DNA from: Conchocele bisecta
Taxonomy: Eukaryota > Mollusca > Bivalvia > Lucinida > Thyasiridae
Length of the DNA: 64,000 nt
Direction: 5' to 3'
Assembly: GCA_029237695.1 (NCBI GenBank)
Contig: CM055265.1
Coordinates: 82,392,447 to 82,456,446 of the forward strand
In this document: positions 55,626-64,000 of the stretch, in pieces
Layout of the letters: every line of letters begins with the position of its first letter
Position numbering within the stretch: position 1 is the stretch's first letter
Program-made: the position numbers and the translations under genes
Notes under the pieces: generated by a model
Databases searched by the model: none
What the model saw: only the letters and a program-made list of their open reading frames with translations
Told to the model about the DNA's origin: nothing

Positions 55626-55940
55626 AATATTACATGTACATCATCCTATCACCATGCCGACGACAAGGTCACCTGTGATGCGAACCTGTTTGTAGAGCCA
55701 TGGTGTCAGTCCACTTACCGTGTCAAATCCGAGAAACGTTGTATGACTAGCAGTTGCAGTCATATTGTTCTGCCGTTGTTGGACACTTGCTCACAGCCGT
55801 GTTCAAATGTACACCGAATGCTGTTTGACCATGGATGTGGACAATGCTCATTCCGGGGCCAAGTCAACACCTACGTAATGCATGTGTCTCATGACGTTAC
55901 TAGAATGTGTCATTACATCACCGGACCACGGTCGCACTGA
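55620..55940 (+). other. Cysteine-rich open frame, unrecognised
   Basis: A 106-codon plus-strand frame inside ELMO intron 1, with about 11 Cys spread evenly (VTCDANLFVEPWCQST, SEKRCMTSSCSH, LDTCSQPCSN, HGCGQCSFRG). It lies outside the palindromic families I recognise. No signal peptide, family motif or splice context was identified, and it could be chance or a fragment of a secreted-protein exon. Confidence 0.2.
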
Positions 55941-56640
55941 AATTTTGAAATTGATGCGGCTGCATCACGCGACGTGTACTATGGCCCCGGAATATGTACT
56001 GGTCATTCTCGTTATCTCGAAGTCGAATGGAATGATGAAAATATATCGACATATCCGAACTTCGAGATCACAATTCGCCAAATTTTTCGGGAGAAAAATC
56101 CCTTCAGAAATGCCTCTTTACTTTATTTCCGGGTTTTCATAAATCGCGGCTTGAGTTTATTCTAAGCTGTTTTCGTAATTAACAGACGATTTACTTATTG
56201 CTACACCGTTTAATTCATTTTTCTGTTTTAAAAGAGATTTGATATCACATTAAGTTTAATTGATTACTTATGGTTTTAAGTGAACTGCTTGAACTGGTCA
56301 TGCAACTTAGCGGAGGCGGTGTCTTTGGTTTCTATAGACGTGTGAAAACTTACCTGAGATAATCGTGCTGATTCAGACTTGGCGGCCCCGGGCGCTTAAT
56401 TTTGCATCGACATATCAGAATACAAATGTGAAGGAAACATACTATCGGGACTCGATTTCCACTTCGACTAAACCGATATATTGACATATCCGATATCGAG
56501 TTATCATGAGTAAAATATGATCTATATAGGGAATTTTTCCGGGACCTGGGACGTATATCGAGATAAGCAGGTATATCGAGATAAACGATATCGAGATAAC
56601 GAGATTCAGCTGTATGTGTAAATCAACTGTTTGAATGGAG
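55941..56640. repeat. Second arm of the 330-base dispersed repeat and atatcgagata words
   Basis: 56000-56310 is the opposite-orientation match of 43090-43460. 56440-56600 is full of tatatcgagataagcaggta and cgatatcgagataacgag words, also seen at 61980-62260 and 62870-62950. Confidence 0.7.
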
Positions 56641-56719
56641 CAGATTATCAAAGAACCAAAAGTACTGCATAAATGCTCAAAGTGCCTGATATTTCCGACG
56701 GAAATGTAACAATAACGTT

Positions 56720-57334
56720 CGACCATGTCCAGCCGTGTTTAACAGTTTGCCATGGCACTCGGCAATTGTTTGAACCACCCGCGGCCTGCGGCCTTGGGGT
56801 TCAAACAGTTCCCTCGTGCCACGGCAAACGTTTACCCATGGCTAGACATTGTCAAACGCTATATTTATTTGACTAACCATTTGCCCATGGCTAGACATTG
56901 TCGAATGTTATATTTATTTAACTAACCGTTTGCCATGGCACTCGGCAACTGTTTGAACCCGCGGCCTGAGGCCTTGGGGTTCAAACAGTTCCCTCTTGCC
57001 ACGGCAAACGTTTACCCACGGCTAGACATTGTCGAATGCTATATTTATTTAACTAACCGTTTGCCCACAGCTAGACATTGTCGAACGTTATATTTATTTG
57101 ACTACCGGTAACCGTTTGCCCACAGCTAGACATTGTTGAACGCTATATTTATTTGACTAACCGTTTGCCCACGGCTAGACATTGTCAAACGTTATATTTA
57201 TTTGACTAACCGTTTGCCGTGGCACTCCGCAACAATTTGAACCAGCGGCCTGCGGCCTTGGGGTTCAAACAGTTCCCACGGCAAACGTTTACCCACGGCT
57301 AGACATTGTCGAACGTTATATTTATTTGACTAAC
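56720..57334 (+). repeat. 49-base tandem array with interleaved palindromes
   Basis: The unit is cacggctagacattgtcgaa, cgttatatttatttgactaa, ccgtttgcc. Three palindromic inserts break the run (tgtttgaacccgcggcctg / cttggggttcaaacagttcc). The last unit reads tttatttgactaacc and is cut by the exon 1 donor, so the first intron of ELMO begins inside the array. Confidence 0.88.
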
Positions 57335-57406
57335 CAGGTTGCAGTCATAGAATATTGTAGGCCTCCCATCCGCAGTTATGGCAACCTTCCTAATGTACGT
57401 TGGCAT
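57335..57406 (-). CDS. ELMO: ELMO coding exon 1 (N-terminus)
   Basis: Reads MPTYIRKVAITADGRPTIFY then DCNL, and ends in phase 0 at donor CTG|GTTAGTC. It aligns with the family start (M-x-x-x-DIVKVAIEW...), with KVAI shared, and joins to exon 2 with no length change. The start is chosen because family proteins begin here. The frame stays open upstream to 57580, so a longer N-terminus is possible. A good acceptor (CTTCCTCTCAG) at 57437-57435 suggests a 28-base 5' UTR in this exon with more UTR further upstream. The donor has T at +3 and lies in tandem-repeat sequence. Confidence 0.82.
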
Positions 57407-57751
57407 ATGCTGGTGTTTATGATCTCCACTGATTCTGAGAGGAAGGTCCACACTGGACACAGATTGGTGGCGTGTACGAGCTTTGACCATTCCTACGTTT
57501 CTTTTAGGTGCGTCCGATGCTATATTAGATCTAGTAATAGTCCTGTCCACAGCTACAGTGTTTGCTCGCTCCCGACTCATGTTGAAATCTTTTCACTCCG
57601 GATTCAGTTTTACATGAATTTGCCGCCCGTCTTTGAACTCTACATTGACAGATGACTGTGGTTGGACACATATATCATTGTTTGTCTTTGTTAAATGTTA
57701 CATTTTTGTTTACAAAATTTAATTAGGTATTCCAATGGCAAAGACACTATA
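57407..57751. other. Sequence upstream of the ELMO start codon
   Basis: Likely 28-base 5' UTR (57407-57434) after an acceptor. Further upstream, the minus frame stays open to 57580 but shows no conserved ELMO sequence. No TATA box or initiator could be assigned; the true first UTR exon is not located. Confidence 0.4.
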
Positions 57752-58098
57752 CAGGGCTCCAGATAAGGTGCGTATTGGCGTATTTTACGCAGTTATTTTA
57801 GCTGAATACGTATTGATTATCAAAAGTGGGAGTACAAAATACGCACAGCAATGTGAAATACGCATTGATTTTCAAAAAATACTGTCATAAAGTTGAAAAT
57901 TCACTTAGTTGAGCTGCAAAAAGAATGCTTTTTGCAGCTCAAATAAGTGAATGTTTAAATTTGTTATATTTTTTATCATTTGTTCCCTATTTAGTAATGA
58001 AGAAAATCAATAACCCATTTGTAAAGGTAAAATACGCAATGATTTTGAAATCAGGGGGTATAGTACGCTTTAGACACAAAGCCTATCTGGAGCTCTGA
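57752..58098. repeat. Family R palindromic MITE
   Basis: Ends gggctccagataaggtgcgt and agcctatctggagctctg. Centre tcacttagttgagctgcaaa / gcagctcaaataagtgaatg. Confidence 0.88.
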
Positions 58099-58139
58099 CT
58101 ATATGAACAACAAATCGTTATCACTAAGGTAATCCCCTC

Positions 58140-58470
58140 GCTGCCAGCCTTGATAATATGATGAAAATGAGCTCGGGTGTTCAGGCGTGTAGTGCATGCG
58201 AAACTAAGGAACATCCCTACACAACACATTGTGGCCAAATATTATTGAAAATCGGTGAAGGGATTACGTAGCATTGAGAAAACTAAGACACTTTCATGCA
58301 TTTGCCTTACAAACAAAAAAGGAGGACATAAGTTCTCAGTGACCTTGACCTTGGGTGTTCAGACATGTGGTGGTATGCAAAACAAAGCACCATCCCTAGA
58401 CAAACATTGTGGCCAAATATTATTGAAATTGATGAAACGGATAACCAGTTGTTTAGAAAAAAACATTTCA
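58140..58470 (+). repeat. gaccttgacctt element, two units
   Basis: Two units share ccctacacaacacattgtgg, ccaaatattattgaaa and tgaccttgaccttgggtgtt. No tail; cut by the family M copy that follows. Confidence 0.7.
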
Positions 58471-59040
58471 ACCCTTACACCGCTATCTTTTGCCGTCTGC
58501 TGTATTTTCTATTTTCCAGTTTTATCATCAAAAACATGCTTTGACAGCACTTTAGAATAATTTACAACATGGTTTGACAGCAAAATAAGTAGAAATAAGT
58601 CAAGATATAAAAGAAACAGCAGACAACAATTGTTATGAGTAGCGGTCTAAGGGTTAAGCAATTTATTTACAGACAAGTCCTAGGATTTAGGAATTCTAAT
58701 GCTAGACCTGGTATTCCATTCGGCAGGTAATAAACTATTCTATTTTGAAATAACCCTAAAAATTGTTTCTCAGACTGACTTGCAATGTAATTTGATGATG
58801 CTATGCAGTGTAGTTAACCCTTACACCGCTATCTTTTTTGTCGTCTGCTGTTTATTTTCTATTTTCCATTTTTATCATCAAAAAAAAACATGCTTTGACA
58901 GCACTTTAGAATAATTTACAACATTCCATTGGAAATGATTCTAAGTGCTGTCAAACCATGTTTTTATTGAGAAATAAGGCAAAATATAAAAGCAACAGCA
59001 GACGACAATTGTTGTGAGTAGCGGTCTAAGGGTTAAGCAA
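58470..59040. repeat. Two family M MITEs
   Basis: 58470-58655 (acccttacaccgctatcttt ... agcggtctaagggttaagca), with a deleted hairpin. 58813-59037 has the same ends and a fuller hairpin (catgctttgacagcacttta / gtgctgtcaaaccatg). Both leave gttaagcaatt/at at the right. Confidence 0.87.
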
Positions 59041-59094
59041 TATCACAGTTTCTCACCAATATTCATAGGTAGAAAATCACATGGCCTGTCGAGG

Positions 59095-59490
59095 GCTCCA
59101 GATAAGGAATTAGTAATTGAGTATTGTCACTCCATCATTTCTGAAGCAATTGGGTATTTAAAAATGTTAATAGTGTAAAAGAGAATCACACGACTGTTTA
59201 CACATCAGCAGACCGCACTTATTGAATAGTTTGCTTCTAAATGAAAACACATCTTGGTATTTCATTAGAATTGTATCCAAGACAATTCTAATGAAATACC
59301 AAGATGTGTTTTCATAGAAAAATAAGAAAATATGCTATATTTGTGGTCTGTTTATTGTTTTCTGTAGCATGATAAAGATACCACAAATTTTTCATTGCTT
59401 TTTGATACTCACTACGTCTGATTTCAATTGGGTTTTTGGCAATTTTAATTGGGTATTTACGCAAATACGCAGCTTATCTGGAGCTCTGCC
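59095..59490. repeat. Family R MITE with inner hairpin
   Basis: Ends gggctccagataaggaatta and cagcttatctggagctctgc. The centre is replaced by a hairpin gaaaacacatcttggtattt, cattagaattgt and inverse (59240-59315). Confidence 0.8.
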
Positions 59491-59589
59491 TGTCTCAAAT
59501 GGTCACTAGCTCTTGGTCAGCATTTATTTTGAAACAAATATTCAGCTACAAATATAATTACCTAATGAATGTCAGAACCAGTTGATTTT

Positions 59590-60260
59590 GTTTGTTATTG
59601 GGGTTTAACGCCCTATCAACAGCTAAGGTCATTTAAGGCCGGGTCAATGGGTTTAGTACTAAATCCCACATATTACCTGTAGTGTACAAATGGGGGGGGG
59701 GGATCCCAAAATCACAAGAATTCCGCGGAATCAAATGTCTCGCCTTGTTCCGCCTTGACCTTCACCCTGGGGCCCGAGAAAAAATAATTTAATAGTAGTA
59801 TACAATGTATCCATCTACATATCATAGTAAAGGTATGTATAAAGTTTGATGACTGTAGCTGATAAGGTGTTGAAGTAATGACTGTAACACGAAAACTTAA
59901 CATTGAATGAGGACGCCGCCGCCGACGCCGCCGCCAACGCCGCCGCCGACGATGCCGCTGACTCCGGAAAAGCAAAACCTATGTCTCGCTTTCCGCTTTT
60001 GCGGGCGAGACAAAAACTGAATATTTACAACAAAAAATCTACAAATTCAACCCTGAAATCAGAATAATCCTGATCTGATGCCAGGTCCTCGCCACACCAG
60101 AATTACGTGGCCCCCTCTCAAAAGCAGTAGGATCAGTAATAAGTTTACTACTTTTATAATGGGCAATAACCCAATTAAACTCCCAGGCAACAAAAGAGCC
60201 AAAGATAAAAACGTACCTGAGGGCCAAACTAGGCAAATCGTGATTCGTGATGGTGCTTTG
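59590..60260 (+). repeat. Family B copy split by a GTCTCGC-ended insertion
   Basis: B runs from ttattggggtttaacgccct to gggatcccaaaatca (59713) and resumes with aaactgaatatttacaacaa (60013). The 59714-60012 insert has gtctcgccttgttccgcctt at the left and ttgcgggcgagac at the right, with a cgccgccgccgacgccgccg run at 59910-59955. Confidence 0.8.
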
Positions 60261-60794
60261 TTTTGCATACCAACCACCCACCAGAACCAGTTGAACTGTC
60301 TTACTGAGACATAACACATATTTTCAGTGATAAAAAATAAAAGAAACAAGAGTGCCGTAAGTCACAAAATACGCCCGTCGAATATGGGCCAGACAGCGAA
60401 GATGTCACCAAGGCAAGAAACATGAATGAGAATTTGAAAGTCTATAACATTATTTCTTCATCTCGTTGTGCTAAACATGTATACTAATTTAGGCAGAGAT
60501 AGAAAAGTAGAGTGTAAAGTAGAAATGATAGGGAATTGGATACAATAATGTAGAAAAAATGGCTAAGTTAAAAAGGTGATATTTTTGTTAAAAAATCTTT
60601 TTTCGGCATAAAAACACGAAAGTGCACATCTTCAATATGTGTAGAAGACGTGTGTATAGTTTCAGATCGATCGACCGAACGGTTTCGGAGGAGTTGTGTA
60701 CACGAACTATGTGCTTTTTCTTCAGTTGTATAAAAACTAAAGTGAACAAATTAATCATGCTGAGGATATGCCATTATGCCTAAATATTTTCCTT
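60261..60794. other. Region with an aacaagagtgccgtaagtca element start
   Basis: 60335-60430 reads gaaacaagagtgccgtaagt, aatatgggccagac, comparable with the aaacaagagggccatgatgg head at 37055. The rest shows no array, tail or gene. Confidence 0.45.
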
Positions 60795-61015
60795 CTATGC
60801 GCTCTGAAGTATATGTCGCGACACCATTTGAATCATTTTATATCTTGTCTTTTTTCTCAATAAAAACTTGGTTTGACAGCACTTCAGAATCATTTCCAAT
60901 GGAAATGATTCTGGAGTGCTGTCAAAACATGTTTTTGATGATAAAATTGGCAAATAGAAAATAAACAGCAGACGACAAAAAAAATTCAGATATATAGCGG
61001 TCTAAGGGTTAAATA
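60795..61015. repeat. Family M MITE
   Basis: ttggtttgacagcacttcag / ctggagtgctgtcaaaacat hairpin, and a right end with acagcagacgacaaaa and tagcggtctaagggttaa. Confidence 0.85.
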
Positions 61016-61539
61016 TTGATACACGTACATGTACAATGTGTAATGTACTATGAAGGAGTTTCCCCAATGTAATCGGTTCAATTTATCATCTTGTTATCTA
61101 ATTCACTCCCTTTTTTTTCCAATTTTTAAACCAGAATCAAATCCAATATTGTAGAATTAATAATGCATGTAGCATTAAATTTAATAATCACTCGGCTGGA
61201 GAAAACTTGATCCATAAGATTCCCGCAACACGTAAGTGTATTTTACACATTTTAACAAATAAAATTTAGACACATTTTATATCCAATCCTGTCGTTTGCA
61301 CTATCTTTCACATTAGTCACAAGTCAAACTTCACTACAATAATAGGCTAGACCAGATTGTGCGGTTCATCATTGAAATACTACCCGGTAGTGGAAACTAT
61401 TATCAGGTATATATATAGTATATATATGGGACACCAGCGGAGCTCCAGGTAAGCTTGTTGTCTAATTATGAAAACAGGTGTTTTCCGTCTCATCTGGATC
61501 TACACTGTTTGCCAATGTCTGAAGTGTTGAAAGGGTTAA
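61016..61539. other. Unassigned, with a small L-type end
   Basis: AT-rich. 61380-61430 has tatatatatagtatatatat. 61490-61535 is gtctcatctggatctacact, gtttgcc, a family L right end. No gene. Confidence 0.4.
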
Positions 61540-61980
61540 AGGTACATGCCCACTCACTAGTAGGCGCAAAATGTTCTTTATAGGAATTAAATAAATGCAT
61601 AATTGTGTCACTATTCCACCAGTTCTAAAACTCACGGTGGTATGAGGCTATTTTCATATGCAAATGAGGCGTGACAGTTTTTAATTATTTGTACTAATTA
61701 AATGCGTCATCTGAAAAAAATAATATTTTCGACAGATTATAAAGTATGATCATTGCACATCAAAAAATAAATATAGAGAGTAATGTCCGTTAACATTTTA
61801 AGGAAACACGGTTATCGCCCCTGATATCAGTGTGAAAATGTACGTCTGATATAAAATGTATAATAATGCCAATCAATACGTGGGGTAATGGTGAATAAAT
61901 GTTTATTTTGCCAGAAAATGTCGCAGATGATGTCTCTGATATAAAGAACATTTTGTGCCTACTGAGTGGGCAGGTACAGT
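61540..61980. repeat. Family O MITE
   Basis: AAAGGTACATGCCCACTCAC at the left and cctactgagtgggcaggtac at the right, with the interior in opposite orientation to the 47290 copy. Confidence 0.9.
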
Positions 61981-62280
61981 CAACACCAGTATCTCGAATA
62001 TCAGTATCTCGATGATATCCCCTCTCTCGATGATTCACTAAAGTCCTGAATTATATCCTTATTTGTTTAATATAAATTTCCTCAGCTATCTCGACCATGC
62101 CCCATCTTGTATATGTTCTCTATCTTGACTGTTCATTCTGTCCCCTCCATATAAAAATATGCGAAAAATCTCTTCGCTATCTCGATCACATAAACGCTTG
62201 GGTAAATCACCTAAGTGCCTGGCTGCCAAGATCGATTTGGTTGACACTAATTTTCAAAACATATTATCAAACAAAACCAA
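61981..62280. repeat. tatctcgata-word repeat
   Basis: Words tatctcgaatatcagtatct, cagctatctcgacc and cgctatctcgatcac recur to 62220 and again at 62870-62945. Probably remnants of one MITE family. Confidence 0.55.
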
Positions 62281-62638
62281 ATAATTCCAGCACAAAAATA
62301 TTTACACAATTCCCTAACATTTGATTGGTCCGTTGCAAGTCTCCGTCCAAAATTTATATCCCAGTAAACTCCATGCCGAACTACTTTCCATAACCGTCAG
62401 GCGCAGTTAAAATAATTCTTAAGAAAACGGAAAATAAACACAGTTTCTTGATGAATTTATTTCAAATGCTGGAATTATAAGGAATGAATGGCCTTTTTGT
62501 TGAATTTATCAGGGATATAAACTTGGAAAAGTCGCGGGAATACTGGACGAGGCCTTCCGGCCTTCGTCCAGTATTCCCGCGACTTTTCCAAGTTAATACC
62601 CCGATAAATTCCACAAAAAGGCCATTCATTCCTATAAT
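62281..62638 (-). repeat. Family A composite, reverse
   Basis: ATAATTCCAGCACAAAAATA to tcattcctataataa, with a gaggccttccggccttcg foldback tip. Confidence 0.92.
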
Positions 62639-63060
62639 AAATTCACACCTACTGAATTGGTCCTCCTGGATGTATTTGAGTATTTGACACAAGCATATCA
62701 TGCTGGTCATTTAAGCAATCCACTGAGAGTCATGACGCCACCTTGTAATGTTGATTAGCAAATTACTACCTTTGGTCATGAGTTAATTGCTGATTGTTTA
62801 CTCATAGTGTAATGGTTAACGTGCTTTCATATTTTTTGTGAAAATATTTGACCAAGTCACTTCATTGCTATCTCGAACCTAGTCCTATCTCGACTATATG
62901 GATAAATCACTTAACTTCGACTTCGAGATACTGGAGCTCGACTGTATCTTTAAAATTTGATACATATTTTATTATTGCAAGCTGATTACTGAATTTACCA
63001 CATGCTTAGCTGATATAAAACAGGGAATGAATGATGAAAATAACTTATCAAAATGAATGA
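62639..63060. other. Unassigned upstream sequence
   Basis: A tatctcgaacctagtcctat fragment at 62870; otherwise no repeat, promoter or gene recognised. Confidence 0.4.
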
Positions 63061-63064
63061 TAAA

Positions 63065-64000
63065 CTAGACTAGAAATGTGGCTTGTCGGCACACGAATGC
63101 CCCCGCTGGCAGCCAAAGAAAACGAGGCATATTTGATTATAAGTCATTTACCCAGCGTTAATGTTTCGAACGCACCAAGTCTGTGACCTTGACCCTGGGC
63201 TTAGCGGGGGCGGGACCCGAATTGGGAAATGCTCTCCACCCAGCGGTAAAGAGGAACATTGGAGGCAATTGGCGTGTGTGAAATGTGTTTGCAAAGTCAG
63301 AGCAAGGAAACAGAAATTTTAAAAGCCATTTTACCCAGCGGTTTAGGTTTCGTTAGCTTCATGTCTGTGAACCTGACCCGGGCTAAGCGGGGGCGGGAAC
63401 GAATGTGATTTTTCCCAAGGGCGGGTTTAGGAGAGGGACCATTTGAGCAAATGGGTGTGAAAATGTGAAACAGATCGAGCAAGGAAAACAGAAATTTATT
63501 TAGCCATTTACCCAGCGTTAAAGGTTTCGAAGCACCAAGTCTGTGACCTTGACCCTGGGCTTAGCGGGCGGGGACGAATGTTGATTTTTCACAGGGCGGT
63601 AGAGGACCATTTGGGAGCAATGCGTGTGTGAAATGTGCAAACAGATCCGAGCAAGAAACACCAAATTATAAGCCATTTTACCCAGCGTTAAGGTTTGTCG
63701 AAACGCACCAAGTCTGTGACCTTGACCCTGGGCTTAAGGCGGGGGCGGACAAATGTGGATTTGTCACAGGGCAAGTATAGGACCATTGGATGCAATGCGT
63801 GTGTGAAATGTTTGAAGGAGATGCGAGCAGGAAACAGAAATATAAGCCATTTAAACTCAGCGTTAAAGGTTTCGAAGCACCAAGTCTGTGACTTGACCCT
63901 GGGCTTAGCGGGGCGGGATGAATGTGGATTTGTCACAGGGCGGTAGAGGACCATTGGAGCAATGCGTGTGTGAAATGTGAAGCAGATCCGAGCAAGGAAA
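63065..64000 (+). repeat. gaccttgaccctggg tandem element, about 5 units, runs off the right edge
   Basis: Head tagaaatgtggcttgtcggc, acacgaatgcccccgctggc. Units of about 170-180 bases contain gaccttgaccctgggcttag, cacagggcggtagaggacca, aatgcgtgtgtgaaatgtga and gccatttacccagcgttaaa. Units carry many single-base insertions. Confidence 0.88.

Larger units (their letters stand above)
1351..57406 (-). other. ELMO: ELMO gene, start codon to PH domain (C-terminus off the left edge)
   Basis: ELMO proteins pair with DOCK-family exchange factors to activate Rac at the membrane during engulfment of dying cells, migration and phagocytosis. Nineteen minus-strand segments bounded by AG and GT translate to consecutive ELMO pieces. 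They include WSLSDPEDYS, DVTFATDFINRNGLTL, ALMDHSLISWD, EMAHQLAKLQRLMLNLYEDR, LRRIAFDF, PPGLMALDNMLYFAK, NRTWKDMRASKEDF, REKMKPEIIELIKKHRLN, WRLAPNHKAFHFGD and LLTGKDCQHVK. All junction phases agree, giving 672 codons without a stop. Domains by residue: Ras-binding/ubiquitin-like about 1-80, armadillo-like about 81-270, ELMO domain about 300-480, PH about 545-672. The last exon (C-terminal helix and PxxP tail) is not in the window. It lacks the 11-residue stretch that I recall as specific to vertebrate ELMO1 near residue 138, so a paralogue number is not assigned. Introns total about 54 kb and are nearly all repeats. Confidence in the family is very high; exact single-base exon edges are inferred. 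Confidence 0.96.

Noticed and set aside
57407..57580. N-terminal extension of ELMO exon 1 (frame open to 57580)
   Set aside because: The extra residues have no counterpart in the family and a good acceptor at 57437-57435 would exclude them.
59712..59975. Arg-rich minus-strand frame (RRRRRWRRRRRRR)
   Set aside because: Reads a cgccgc simple repeat within an insertion; no protein-like composition outside it.

Overview
This window is AT-rich, intron- and repeat-dense animal DNA. It carries most of one protein-coding gene on the minus strand: an ELMO (engulfment and cell motility, CED-12 family) gene. I reconstructed 19 coding exons by reading the minus strand for GT-AG-bounded segments that match the ELMO family in order. 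They run from a start codon near 57406 down to an exon ending at 1351. All exon phases agree, and the joined reading frame is 672 codons with no stop. Human ELMO1 is about 727 residues. The missing C-terminal piece (end of the PH region plus the proline-rich DOCK-contact tail, about 50 residues) must lie to the left of position 1. No second gene is convincingly present. The organism is best read as a marine invertebrate, most likely a bivalve mollusc, because of the small-MITE landscape, the 'gaccttgacctt' tandem elements and the 'cagatcctgatgag' hairpins. That is an inference from general experience, not a database result.

Layout on the minus strand, 5' to 3': a repeat-filled upstream region (57407-64000); exon 1 (57335-57406) encodes the N-terminal Ras-binding/ubiquitin-like start; exons 2-4 (50910 to 35877) finish that domain; exons 5-9 (33277 to 19724) encode the armadillo-like region; exons 10-14 (18792 to 14115) encode the ELMO domain; exons 15-19 (8021 to 1351) encode the linker helices and most of the PH domain. 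Introns range from about 0.2 kb to 9.8 kb.

The introns are almost wholly interspersed repeats. I name the recurring families here. A: a foldback of about 155 bp joined to an element of about 200 bp with ends ATAATTCCAGCA/TGCTGGAATTAT. B: an element of about 330 bp beginning 'gtgtttaacggcctatcaac'. C: a near-perfect palindrome of about 300 bp with ends TAGCC(T/G)ATTTCA. D: palindromic, with ends CTGTCTGTTTCAC. L: ends TTAACCCTTTCAC, with an internal cagatcctgatgag hairpin. M: ends near CCCTTA, with cagcagacgac and a hairpin around 'aatcatttcc'. N: hairpin on 'cacaaaatcaca'. O: ends AAGGTACATGCCCACTCAGT. Q: ends TTTCACTAAACTTTGTACGA. R: ends AGCTCCAGATAAG. S: ends TTAACTCTTTGCATGCT. V: short hairpin with 'cctctctaaac'. 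'gaccttgacctt' elements contain core tandem arrays and simple-repeat tails. Large arrays are: about 177 bp x 14 (28065-30545), about 440 bp x 5-6 (37055-39530), about 94 bp x 11 (31235-32230), about 154 bp x 6 (9940-10810), about 74 bp x 7 (5920-6475), 42 bp x 16 (8355-9028) and 42 bp x 8 (13285-13640).

The most interesting points are these. Repeat boundaries lie within about 45 bp of splice junctions for most ELMO exons, and the exon 1 donor sits inside a tandem-repeat unit. Two tandem arrays have grown out of the ends of palindromic MITEs. A 1.7-kb TA-flanked element has split a copy of family C, with no transposase and an interior packed with short TACAACG/CGTTGTA words.
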